Shown: one piece after another, positions 1 to 7,818 of the stretch
Layout of the letters: each line of letters begins with the position of its first letter
How positions within the stretch are numbered: position 1 is the stretch's first letter
From: SB11 sp964584305
GTDB lineage: Bacteria; Bacteroidota; Bacteroidia; UBA8524
Length of the DNA stretch: 64,000 bases
Assembly (NCBI GenBank): GCA_964584305.1
Contig: CAZOZL010000002.1
Span: forward strand, 318,072 to 382,071
Direction: 5' to 3'
Notes under the pieces: model-generated
Told to the model about the DNA's origin: nothing
What the model saw: the letters and a program-made list of their open reading frames with translations, nothing else
Database searches by the model: none
Position numbers and translations under genes: made by a program

Positions 1-819
1 ATAGGAGTTAGAAAGCCCCTTTTTTGTTCCAATGGCTTTTCTAATTATAAATGCACTATCATAGTAGATTAGGGCTAAAGAGAATTTCTTTTTTGCTTTA
101 TAAATATCAGCTATATGAGATAGCGTGTTAGCCTTATATTCAGATAACGGACTTGTTTTGTTGATAAGAGCAAGAGAATACCTAAGGTAATAGGAAGCGG
201 AATCAAATTTCCTAAGCTTTTTATACACTATACCAATATTATTTAATGACCCAGCAATCCCTTTGAAATATTTTATGTTTTTTCTAATATTCAGAGCCTT
301 ATAATGGTAATTTAGGGCTTGATCATAGCTTTCTTCAATCATTAAAATATTTGCAATAGTATTATACGCCGATGATGTTTTAAGTGAATCATTCTTATTT
401 TCAAAATTTGTTACTGCTTCAAATAAATATTGCATTGCTTGGTCATAAATTCCTTGTTCTTTATACGCAATTCCAATATTAAGTAGAGCAATTGGAAGAT
501 TTTCTTTATTTCCAATTCTTTTTAAAATAGATAAAGATTGCTCATAGTAAAAGAGACTTTTGATAGGATCACCTTTGCTATTGTAAATTAACCCGGTATT
601 ATTTAGACATCTTGCTATCATAAGGGAATCATTATTTTTCACAGCATGAGCAAGAGCTAAAGAGATTGTTGATAGTGCTGTATCATGTTTTCCCAGTTGC
701 CAAAAAGAAATAGCACTATCATTTAACTGTGTTGCTGAATACCTGTTTTTAGGTAAACTCCTTTGTCCAAAAGTTACAAGTGAGAAAAAAAAAGTGAATA
801 AGAGCAATTCTAGTTTCAT
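1..819 (-). CDS. TPR-repeat signalling protein, N-terminal part (cut by window edge)
   Basis: Reading leftwards from an ATG at 819, an open frame of 273 codons runs off the window. It begins with a signal peptide (MKLELLLFTFFFSLVTFGQ) and continues with tetratricopeptide repeats of about 40 residues, such as ALLNIGIAYKEQGIYDQAMQ and SLNNIGIVYKKLRKFDSASY. In Bacteroidota this periplasmic TPR arrangement commonly precedes a membrane helix and a histidine kinase domain. The gene diverges across 46 bp from a LytTR response regulator, the usual partner arrangement, so I infer a TPR sensor kinase. The kinase part itself is outside the window and is not seen. A TPR protein without a kinase domain is the alternative. 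Confidence 0.75.
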   Translation of the reverse strand, partial: MKLELLLFTFFFSLVTFGQRSLPKNRYSATQLNDSAISFWQLGKHDTALSTISLALAHAVKNNDSLMIARCLNNTGLIYNSKGDPIKSLFYYEQSLSILKRIGNKENLPIALLNIGIAYKEQGIYDQAMQYLFEAVTNFENKNDSLKTSSAYNTIANILMIEESYDQALNYHYKALNIRKNIKYFKGIAGSLNNIGIVYKKLRKFDSASYYLRYSLALINKTSPLSEYKANTLSHIADIYKAKKKFSLALIYYDSAFIIRKAIGTKKGLSNSY

Positions 820-865
820 AAATCAAAATTATGTGTAATTTCCCATAAAAATTGCATATTGAGAT

Positions 866-1618
866 ATGTCTACCTTAAAAATATTAATTGTTGAAGATGA
901 AGAGTTAATTGTAGAAAGCCTTTCCAGTACATTAAAAAAACTAGAGTATGAAGTTATTGGAACTGCTGATACTTGTGAAAAAGCTATATTAATAGTTAAG
1001 GAATCTTCTCCTGATTTAATATTTCTTGATATAGATATTTTTGGTGACAAGGATGGTATTGAAACAGCACAGCTAATAAATGATATAGGTGACTTTCCAG
1101 TAATTTTCCTAACTAATTATCAAGATTTAGAAACAATAAAAAGAGCTGAAAAAACTAATCCAGCTGATTATTTGGTTAAACCATTTAATGAATACCAGTT
1201 GCATGTAAGCATACAAAGAGCAATATTTAATTACTCAAAAAATCGAAAAGCTATTGCAGGTGAAGAACTATCAAAAGATATCCCAGAACAATTACCAAAA
1301 GGAAACATTTTTTTTTTAAAGGATACGAAAGGCAATTATAAAAAATATAATATCTCTGAGATACTTTTCATCAGGGCTGGAAGGGCATATTGTGATATTT
1401 TTATAAGCAACGGTGAAACAATTACTCAAAGTATTCCAATGACAAAGACTTGGAACAATTTTAATCATGAAAACCTTGTTCAAGTCCATCGATCTTATGT
1501 TGTAAATGTGGAAGCAATTAAGGGTGTAAAAGGCAATATTCTTCTTATTGGGGATCATTCTATTCCTATTAGTCTACCATTTAAAGATGCCATCTTTAAA
1601 TATTTAAACTTTGTGTAG
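866..1618 (+). CDS. LytTR-family response regulator
   Basis: This 250-residue DNA-binding response regulator has an N-terminal receiver domain (about 1-120) with the acidic pair D11/E12, phospho-acceptor D55 in LIFLDIDIFG, T83 and K105 in DYLVKPF. The C-terminal part (about 145-248) is a LytTR DNA-binding domain, recognisable from EILFIRAGRAYCDIF and LVQVHRSYVVNV. Such proteins bind promoter direct repeats after phosphorylation by a cognate kinase. The divergent TPR protein across 46 bp is the likely partner. Targets cannot be read from the sequence; the adjacent HNH/TIR run starts 104 bp downstream on the same strand. Confidence 0.92.
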   Translation: MSTLKILIVEDEELIVESLSSTLKKLEYEVIGTADTCEKAILIVKESSPDLIFLDIDIFGDKDGIETAQLINDIGDFPVIFLTNYQDLETIKRAEKTNPADYLVKPFNEYQLHVSIQRAIFNYSKNRKAIAGEELSKDIPEQLPKGNIFFLKDTKGNYKKYNISEILFIRAGRAYCDIFISNGETITQSIPMTKTWNNFNHENLVQVHRSYVVNVEAIKGVKGNILLIGDHSIPISLPFKDAIFKYLNFV

Positions 1619-1722
1619 TGCTTTAGTTAAATTCTATTCGGAAAAAAAATGAGGCTAATGGGAAATGCTTTTTTAGTTTTCTAGTTCGCTAATGTTCTTT
1701 TGAAGTTATAAAAAATAGAATT

Positions 1723-2034
1723 ATGACAATAAGAAATTCAAACACTACCAATTCAGATGGTTCTTTTTCTGAAGAAACAATTGAAGCAGTTTGGAAAAAA
1801 GGTGAACCTATCTCAGGCGAAGCCCAAGATGTTTACCGCACAGACTCATGTGGAGCCAAAATAAAAAGATCAATGTATGGTAAGACAACTGAATTAGGTT
1901 GGGAAATAGACCACGATAAACCTGTGAGTGAAGGAGGTTCAGGTAACATTTCTAACCTTATGCCTTTGCAATGGGAAAATAACAGACATAAAAGCGATAA
2001 TTGGCCAAGTTGGGAGTGTAAGAACAAATCTTAA
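1723..2034 (+). CDS. Small HNH endonuclease domain protein
   Basis: This 103-residue protein carries a complete HNH signature in its C-terminal half: GWEIDHDKPVSEGGSGN followed by NLMPLQWENNRHKSD. The likely metal and catalytic residues are H64, N79 and H89. The first 55 residues have no recognised fold and may bind DNA. HNH domains of this size nick or cut DNA and occur in phages, toxins and restriction systems. The gene lies 43 bp before the TIR gene on the same strand, at the head of an apparent accessory operon, so a defence or mobile-element role is inferred. It is not part of an intron or intein as far as I can see. Confidence 0.75.
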   Translation: MTIRNSNTTNSDGSFSEETIEAVWKKGEPISGEAQDVYRTDSCGAKIKRSMYGKTTELGWEIDHDKPVSEGGSGNISNLMPLQWENNRHKSDNWPSWECKNKS

Positions 2035-2077
2035 CTGGATTTAAGCATAAGGAAACTGTCTAACCCGTCTTTAATCA

Positions 2078-3208
2078 ATGTTAACCAAGAAACTGCAACC
2101 ATATGATATTTTTATTTCATATGTGGTAGAAGATAGCATATGGATAGAACGTTTTGTTCAACAACTTAGGAAAGAGGGGTATAGAGTTTGGTATGCTCGA
2201 AATGAACTAATTCCGGGCTCAAATGTATCAGCATTGATTAAAGACGGGTTAGACAGTTCTCGCTATGGAATAGCTATCATTAGCAAAGATTATAAGAGCC
2301 ACTGGGCTTATGGAGAACTGTTTGCCTTAACTAGTAAAAGTGATAGATTTATTCCTATTCTTCACAATATAACTATCGAAGAAGTCGCTATAGATCATCC
2401 GATAATTACAGAATGGTGGGCACCAAGCACCTCTATAACTATTGAAATCCTAGTTGAAGAGATTGCAAAACGTATTTCAATAAAGGCTCACTTTTATTAT
2501 TGGTTAGCATCCAAATTAAAGGCACTTCAAGAAAAAATATTCATTCTAAAAGCACTATTAATAGTTATTTTAACTATAGCACTTGCAGCATTACTTTTTC
2601 ATATTTATTTAGCAAAACGCCCAAGTACTGAAATTATTGATACTGCTATTGAACAACGAGTTTCAAGTGTAGAGAATTATACTCAAGGTAAATTTCAAGA
2701 AAATCTGATTCAACAAAGTTGGAAAAAAAGTGACTTAGGAGAGATTAATAGAATCTATCACAGATTATACAAAAAAAACCCAGTTAAATACAATCAGAAT
2801 ATAGCAACATTCTTCAATGGATTGGAAAGAATTAAAACTATTATAGGGCTAAAGAATAATGGGATTATATCGACTACTGAGCCTATTGAACCACCATTTG
2901 GCTTAAAGAATTATGAGGTCTATATAATAGAATTAGCCGAAAAGAAGACCACATCTGTTTTAAGGTATTTGATTATAAATACATTACCTATCCTTAGTAA
3001 ATCCACTAACGGAAGAGTGGAAAAAGCCGGTTTATATGAAGTCGATATTAAATACGATAATCCGCTTCGACTTATAGAAGTTGAAGTATACTTTGAAATG
3101 AATCAAAATAAAAAATACCGTTATATAAATTTTTTTGGCGCAAAGCCTCTTGAAACTATCGTGTTTGAGAAACGAAATGGGTTGTGGAATGCATTACACA
3201 TTGAATAG
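2078..3208 (+). CDS. Membrane-anchored TIR domain protein
   Basis: The 376-residue product starts with a TIR domain (about 8-140): YDIFISYVVEDS at the first strand, a GYRVWYARNELIPG loop, and SHWAYGEL, where E80 occupies the catalytic glutamate position of NAD-cleaving TIR domains. One hydrophobic helix follows (about 155-178), then roughly 200 residues with no recognised domain. Bacterial TIR proteins commonly cleave NAD+ or make signalling nucleotides in anti-phage defence; a role here is inferred from the retained glutamate and the neighbours. By the positive-inside pattern the TIR part should be cytoplasmic, leaving the C-terminal part outside the inner membrane, possibly as a sensor. The gene is 43 bp after the HNH gene and 78 bp before a zinc-motif protein. 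Confidence 0.82.
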   Translation: MLTKKLQPYDIFISYVVEDSIWIERFVQQLRKEGYRVWYARNELIPGSNVSALIKDGLDSSRYGIAIISKDYKSHWAYGELFALTSKSDRFIPILHNITIEEVAIDHPIITEWWAPSTSITIEILVEEIAKRISIKAHFYYWLASKLKALQEKIFILKALLIVILTIALAALLFHIYLAKRPSTEIIDTAIEQRVSSVENYTQGKFQENLIQQSWKKSDLGEINRIYHRLYKKNPVKYNQNIATFFNGLERIKTIIGLKNNGIISTTEPIEPPFGLKNYEVYIIELAEKKTTSVLRYLIINTLPILSKSTNGRVEKAGLYEVDIKYDNPLRLIEVEVYFEMNQNKKYRYINFFGAKPLETIVFEKRNGLWNALHIE

Positions 3209-3286
3209 ATAGTAAAAACTCTTGTTTGGAAAGAAAAGAACAGCATTCGGAAAAACAATTACCTTTTAACATAGCAGCGCTATTTC

Positions 3287-3751
3287 TTGCAATCAAAAAT
3301 TAAGCGGTTTCAAACAAACAAAACCTTGGTAAAGAACATTACACATAAAGCTTGGTGGAGTCTACTATTAGTTATTAGTGTAATATCGTGCGGCCCTAAA
3401 AATAACATTGCAAAATCAACTGTATATATTACCAAAACAGGTGAATTTTATCACCTAGGAGAGTGCACCTATTCAGGAAGAAGTAAAATACCCAAAACAC
3501 TTTATAATGTTGTTCAAAAGGGATACCGCCCTTGTTCAAAATGTGCACCACCAGTGTTGTTTGATTCATTGAGGATTATAAATCAAGACTATCGCTACTA
3601 TGCTCCTGAAAATACTGAACGTGCAAACCAAACAGATAGCAGCAACAAAAATGATGTAAAAAGAAGGTGTATTGCTATAACAAGAAAAGGGACACAGTGT
3701 AAACGAATAACGAAAAGGCTAAGCAACAAATGTTTCCAACACGATAAATAA
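3287..3751 (+). CDS. Putative lipoprotein with Ada-like and DUF5763-like zinc motifs
   Basis: The 154-residue product uses a TTG start (3287); no closer ATG keeps the hydrophobic leader. The leader ends in SVISC (Cys 35), a loose lipobox. The middle part has YHLGEC followed about 30 residues later by GYRPCSKC, a pattern resembling the zinc site of the Ada N-terminal domain and seen at the end of some secreted nucleases. The last 30 residues (RRCIAITRKGTQCKR to CFQH) form a second Cys3His motif like the DUF5763 family. No catalytic residues are visible. It sits 9 bp upstream of the next gene, so it is co-transcribed with the TIR-exonuclease run. A neighbour at 4898 carries the same YH-C/GYR-C-x2-C motif. 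Confidence 0.6.
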   Translation: MQSKIKRFQTNKTLVKNITHKAWWSLLLVISVISCGPKNNIAKSTVYITKTGEFYHLGECTYSGRSKIPKTLYNVVQKGYRPCSKCAPPVLFDSLRIINQDYRYYAPENTERANQTDSSNKNDVKRRCIAITRKGTQCKRITKRLSNKCFQHDK

Positions 3752-3760
3752 TACGAATAA

Positions 3761-4891
3761 ATGAAATGGATTATTGTATATATATGGCTTCTAATAATAG
3801 CTAACCCCTTAAAGGGACAGGAGAGAATCCTCGTAGCAGAAGGAACAATAAAAATATCTGCCTTGAGTGAAGAAAGTCTTTACTACGGTTTTGCACCTGG
3901 TGACAAAGTTATTTTCAACCTGAAAGTAGATAAAAGAAAAGAACTTAAGGAATTTGAAATTATGGAGTACCCTTTTTCTTCACGGCTTAAAGATTTCAAA
4001 ACCTCATCAATACAAAATAAGACCTTATCTACGGTAAAAGAAACCATTTTCAAGTTTCGGTTTTATAATGGCAGACTTGGGAAAAGAGTTTGTTCTTATA
4101 CTATTTATCGAATACCCGCATCGGATGAGTTCAAAGATTTTAATACAACAGTTAGTTGGATAACAAAAACAGATACAGTTTGGAAAACATTCACAAAAAA
4201 TGTTGTAGTTGGATACGATACCACCTTATTTAAACAAGTTAAGAAAGTTGAGGTTAAACGAACTAAAGAAGAAGTTCTTTTAACGGATAAAATAGAGCGT
4301 GTTCATTCTACTACTAACAGTAATGGGAATAAAACTTGGATACATTTTACATTGCCGAATAGTAAAAGAGAAGAGAATAAAACAAGTCAAATAATCGCAT
4401 GGGCATATTGGGTAGGGGTTGGAGAAGAAGCTAATACCGCATGGGCTGAAAACTCAAAGGGGATTAAAGATATTGTAAATGTTACAGCAACAGCATTTAC
4501 AACACCATTAGGCGCTCTTGCAATTGGGGCAATTACAGACTTGGTTATGCCTAAGATGGGGGAAGATGTTTATTACGCCCTTACTGACCTCCAGAGCAAA
4601 AACCTCTTTATGGCGGGAAATTCTTTTTATGTAATTGATAAAGGGAAGGGTGTTGCTGGCTATAAAAGGATGCTCGATCCTGATTTATGTAAAGGAACAT
4701 ATTTTCTCTGTTTTAGTAATGACAATATAATGCAGGGTGTTGATGTGAACATTAAAGTAGTAGCAATTAAAGAAACTATCATCTACGAAGATCGAGAAGA
4801 GATTATATCTAAAGTTACTCCACGAAATGAGAAGCAAATTTTTTCGGAACCTGAAATTACTAGTCAGTTAATTCCCATAATCGTTAAATAA
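3761..4891 (+). CDS. Secreted protein of unknown function
   Basis: The 376-residue product has an N-terminal signal peptide ending near NPLKGQ. I do not recognise the family. Residues around 45 (GFAPGDKVIFNLKVDK) resemble the start of a beta-rich domain; a glycine/alanine-rich hydrophobic stretch around 245-262 (TTPLGALAIGAITDLVMP) could be a membrane-associated helix. The C-terminal part is beta-strand-like and ends without a sorting domain. It is 9 bp after the zinc-motif protein and 6 bp before the SH3 protein, so the three are very likely translated from one message and act in the envelope. Confidence 0.55.
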   Translation: MKWIIVYIWLLIIANPLKGQERILVAEGTIKISALSEESLYYGFAPGDKVIFNLKVDKRKELKEFEIMEYPFSSRLKDFKTSSIQNKTLSTVKETIFKFRFYNGRLGKRVCSYTIYRIPASDEFKDFNTTVSWITKTDTVWKTFTKNVVVGYDTTLFKQVKKVEVKRTKEEVLLTDKIERVHSTTNSNGNKTWIHFTLPNSKREENKTSQIIAWAYWVGVGEEANTAWAENSKGIKDIVNVTATAFTTPLGALAIGAITDLVMPKMGEDVYYALTDLQSKNLFMAGNSFYVIDKGKGVAGYKRMLDPDLCKGTYFLCFSNDNIMQGVDVNIKVVAIKETIIYEDREEIISKVTPRNEKQIFSEPEITSQLIPIIVK

Positions 4892-4897
4892 TTAAAT

Positions 4898-5335
4898 ATG
4901 AATAAGAAAATTTTAGTTCTAACAATAATTATTGTTAGTTTTTTGACATCCGCTTATGGACAAGTAAACAATAGTACTTACTATGTTTCAGCCAATAACC
5001 TTAATTTAAGAAGTCAATCAAATTTAAACTCTAAAGTAATAACAAGGCTTTCAAAAGGAACAAAAGTTGTTCTAAAATCTGTTTCAAACTCATGGGCAAA
5101 TATTACTGTTAATGATACTCTAAAAGGGTATGTTTTAATGAGGTATTTGAGTTTGACAATACCTGAAAAGAAACAGAAAAAACAAGCTACTGTATTCATA
5201 TGTAATAGTAAAAATGCTTATGCCTACCACTCACATCGCTGCCATGGGCTTAATCGATGTCGATCCGGAGTAAGTAGTGTTACAAAAAGTAAAGCTGAGA
5301 ATTCAGGGTACAGGGCTTGTAAAATTTGTTATTAA
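4898..5335 (+). CDS. Secreted SH3-domain protein with C-terminal Cys motif
   Basis: The 145-residue product has a signal peptide (MNKKILVLTIIIVSFLTSAY) and a bacterial SH3 domain (about 27-88) with the typical NLNLRSQSNLNSKVITRL start and GYVLMRYL end, which usually binds peptidoglycan or protein partners. The tail (about 100-145) contains YHSHRC and, at the end, GYRACKIC, the same Ada-like YH-C/GYR-C-x2-C pattern as the protein at 3287. The double occurrence suggests a related metal-binding module in the two proteins. Spacing to neighbours is 6 and 18 bp. No enzymatic residues are seen. Confidence 0.68.
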   Translation: MNKKILVLTIIIVSFLTSAYGQVNNSTYYVSANNLNLRSQSNLNSKVITRLSKGTKVVLKSVSNSWANITVNDTLKGYVLMRYLSLTIPEKKQKKQATVFICNSKNAYAYHSHRCHGLNRCRSGVSSVTKSKAENSGYRACKICY

Positions 5336-5353
5336 ATTAAATAATTAAACTAT

Positions 5354-5929
5354 ATGTATTTATTTTTCGATACTGAAACTACGGGGTTGCCAAAAAACTG
5401 GAATGCTCCTGTAACATATCTCAATAATTGGCCTAGATTGGTTCAGCTTGCTTATCTTTTATACGATAATTCTGGCAATAGAATTAGAGAAGGTAACTTT
5501 ATAATAAAACCCGAAGGCTTCGTAATCCCAGCTGAATCATCAGATATTCATGGTGTTACTACAAAAAAAGCCAATAGTGAAGGGACGAATTTATTAGAAG
5601 TATTACATGAATTTTGGCAAAACCTTAATCAATCAGAAATATTAATAGCTCATAATATAAGTTTTGATGAAAAAATTATTGGTGCTGAGTTTTTAAGAAA
5701 AGAGCTGCCAGACATTACACAAACCAAACAAAAAATTTGTACAATGATTGGTACTACAGACTTTTGTGCAATAGATAATGGCTATGGACATTACAAGTGG
5801 CCTAAGTTATCCGAATTACACTTAAAGCTTTTTAATGAAGAATTCGAGGATGCTCACAACGCGTCTACTGATATTGCCATAACTGCGAAGTGTTTTTGGC
5901 GTTTAAAAGAATTAGGATTGTTTAAATAG
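5354..5929 (+). CDS. DnaQ-like DEDDh 3'-5' exonuclease
   Basis: This 191-residue exonuclease domain protein keeps all five catalytic residues: D6 and E8 in FFDTETTG, D105 in HNISFDEKI, and H168 and D173 in DAHNASTDI, so it belongs to the DEDDh group. The family removes nucleotides from 3' ends of DNA or RNA using two metal ions. It lacks polymerase, helicase or UvrC-like fusions and is about the size of stand-alone epsilon-like proteins. Because it is embedded between envelope/TIR genes and DUF1883-mobilization genes (18 and 6 bp spacing), it is more likely part of a mobile or defence module than the replicative proofreading subunit. Confidence 0.85.
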   Translation: MYLFFDTETTGLPKNWNAPVTYLNNWPRLVQLAYLLYDNSGNRIREGNFIIKPEGFVIPAESSDIHGVTTKKANSEGTNLLEVLHEFWQNLNQSEILIAHNISFDEKIIGAEFLRKELPDITQTKQKICTMIGTTDFCAIDNGYGHYKWPKLSELHLKLFNEEFEDAHNASTDIAITAKCFWRLKELGLFK

Positions 5930-5935
5930 TTAAAT

Positions 5936-6196
5936 ATGCAACATCTACATACAAGGGAATACTTATCTGCAGGTACAATTGTACAAGTAAATTGCTCACA
6001 CCAGTGTAATGTTTTACTCATGGATGATACTAATTACTCAAATTATAAATCAGGAAGAAATTACAAATATTATGGAGGTTGGCGTACCTCCTTTCCAACT
6101 CAAATAACTGTTCCCAAGACAGGCTATTGGAATGTAGTAATTGATCTTGCCAAAGGAAGTGCTAGAATACAACATTCTATAAAGTTCATAAAATAA
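5936..6196 (+). CDS. DUF1883 domain protein
   Basis: The 86-residue protein matches what I know of DUF1883 along its whole length: an N-terminal segment with a short beta hairpin, the VLLMDDTNYSNYKSGRNYKYYGG core, and the C-terminal TGYWNVVIDLA stretch. In other bacteria this domain is often fused in front of a TIR domain of effector type. Here the TIR domain is on a separate gene four positions upstream in the same run, which suggests that the two work together. The biochemical role of DUF1883 is not known to me. It starts 6 bp after the exonuclease and ends 14 bp before the MobC-like gene. Confidence 0.75.
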   Translation: MQHLHTREYLSAGTIVQVNCSHQCNVLLMDDTNYSNYKSGRNYKYYGGWRTSFPTQITVPKTGYWNVVIDLAKGSARIQHSIKFIK

Positions 6197-6210
6197 GAGA
6201 AAAAACTATC

Positions 6211-6540
6211 ATGGCACGCCCCACCAAAGACAAAAAGCAAAACACCGTATTGCCCCCCATCCGCTGCACAGTAGATGAAAAACAGCAAATACAAATCAAA
6301 GCCATTGCCGTTGGCATGAATTTAAGCCAGTACGTCCGCAACATGGCATTAAGCGGTAAAATCATTATCCAACAGAGTTTTGTTGAATTCACCTATTTAG
6401 AACAACTCAAGAAAATCGGTGTGAATTTAAACCAGCAAACCAAGAAATTTAATGCTACTGGAGAAACCCCTCAACAGCTAAATTCTATCTGGAACAAATT
6501 GGAAACCGTCCTGAACCAATTAACACCCCCCAATAAATAG
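6211..6540 (+). CDS. mobC: MobC-like relaxosome protein
   Basis: The 109-residue protein fits the plasmid mobilization relaxosome family (MobC/BmgB type): an N-terminal ribbon-helix-helix-like region (IRCTVDEKQQIQIKAIA) followed by GMNLSQYVRNMALSGK, and a C-terminal helical part with LKKIGVNLNQQTKKFN, which is typical of the family. It binds near oriT and helps the relaxase nick DNA. It lies 12 bp before the relaxase. Codon use here and in the relaxase is richer in G and C (CCC, GCC, CGC) than in the genes just upstream, which hints at a different recent history even though the spacing is operon-like. Confidence 0.85.
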   Translation: MARPTKDKKQNTVLPPIRCTVDEKQQIQIKAIAVGMNLSQYVRNMALSGKIIIQQSFVEFTYLEQLKKIGVNLNQQTKKFNATGETPQQLNSIWNKLETVLNQLTPPNK

Positions 6541-6552
6541 AAAGGAATAAAT

Positions 6553-7788
6553 ATGGTTCCCCATATAGCAAATCAAGGACATAGCTTCAAAGGCGCAGGG
6601 CAATATTATTTGCACGATAAACAAGCCTCGACCACAGAACGGGTTATGTGGACACAAACCATCAACCTCCCCACCAATGACCCTGAAAAAGCCTTTGGCT
6701 GGATGGCGCATACTTCTATGAATGCCCACCGTTTAAAACAGGTGGCAGGAATATCCACCACCAGCAGGAAGAATAAATCAGGCAATGTATATGCCTTTAG
6801 TTTAGCATGGCATCCCCATCAAACCCCTGACAAAAACACCCTGTTACAATCTGCCTTAGAAACATTGGGACTATTACAACTGCAAGACCACGAAGCGGTA
6901 ATTGTAGCCCACAATGATACGCAGCATCCCCACGTCCATGTTATCTGCAACCTCATACATCCTGAAAACGGGAAAAAAGCAGTGCTGAGCTATGACCGAT
7001 TAATCCTATCTAGCTGGGCAGAAGAAGTAGAACGTAATGACGGTAAAATTTTGTGTGAACAACGGGTGATTAATAACCAAGAGCGCAGAGAACGGGGGCA
7101 GAATGGCAAGCTCAAATTGGTGAAATACAAAGAAAAGCCATTAGATATAGCCCCGCTTATCAATGAACTCTATCAACAAAGCGATAGTGGAACAGCCTTT
7201 CAGACCGCAACAGCAGAAACAGGCTTTACCCTTGCCAAAGGCGACAAGCGGGGTTTTGTGCTGGTGGACGGAAAAGGTAAAATATACAGCCTCTCAAGGC
7301 AATTAAAGGGACAACGTGCCAAAGATATAAGTGAGCGTTTGCAGAATATTCAAGGGCTTTCCAATGCCAAAGAGCTGCAAGAAAAACGTAAATTGTTAGA
7401 TAATTCAAAGGATGAGAAACCCCTTAAGCGTGATACATACGAGGCAAAATTTCAGCAGAAAATTGACGATGCCACCATTGAGGAAGGACAAGACAAACAG
7501 GGTTTTGATAAAAGTAAAACATATAAGGGCAAGAAAAATAAGGAAGTTAAAGCTCAACCAAAGACCGTAAAGCAGCCCCCTGAAAACAAATATTCAAACC
7601 CCAAAACCAATGAGCAGGATGAACATTTACGCAAGTTGGATGAGCAAAGAGCATGGGAACAAAAAACGGATAGTAGCCAACACCGCTTGGAGCAAGAACA
7701 AGAAGCTTTTTATCATCGGGGTGAGTTGTTGAAATCCATAGAAATACTGGAAAACCAACTATCCGGCAAAGAAACTTTTTTGAATTAG
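6553..7788 (+). CDS. MobA/VirD2-like relaxase
   Basis: The 411-residue relaxase has the family start (HSFKGAGQYYLHDK, where Y18 or Y19 could be the nicking tyrosine) and the three-histidine metal site in HNDTQHPHVHVICNLIHPEN (H125, H127, H129). The N-terminal 200 residues are the nicking domain; the C-terminal half is charged and coiled-coil-like. Its role is to nick oriT and pilot a single strand into a recipient using another element's conjugation machinery, because no type IV secretion genes are seen nearby. It follows the MobC-like gene by 12 bp and ends 30 bp from a convergent gene. No oriT could be located with confidence. Confidence 0.88.
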   Translation: MVPHIANQGHSFKGAGQYYLHDKQASTTERVMWTQTINLPTNDPEKAFGWMAHTSMNAHRLKQVAGISTTSRKNKSGNVYAFSLAWHPHQTPDKNTLLQSALETLGLLQLQDHEAVIVAHNDTQHPHVHVICNLIHPENGKKAVLSYDRLILSSWAEEVERNDGKILCEQRVINNQERRERGQNGKLKLVKYKEKPLDIAPLINELYQQSDSGTAFQTATAETGFTLAKGDKRGFVLVDGKGKIYSLSRQLKGQRAKDISERLQNIQGLSNAKELQEKRKLLDNSKDEKPLKRDTYEAKFQQKIDDATIEEGQDKQGFDKSKTYKGKKNKEVKAQPKTVKQPPENKYSNPKTNEQDEHLRKLDEQRAWEQKTDSSQHRLEQEQEAFYHRGELLKSIEILENQLSGKETFLN

Positions 7789-7818
7789 TTTTTTCCATAA
7801 TCTATTATATTTAATAAT

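Noticed and set aside
6197..6210. oriT upstream of mobC
   Set aside because: The space is 14 bp and lacks an inverted repeat; the true oriT may lie inside a neighbouring gene or outside the run.
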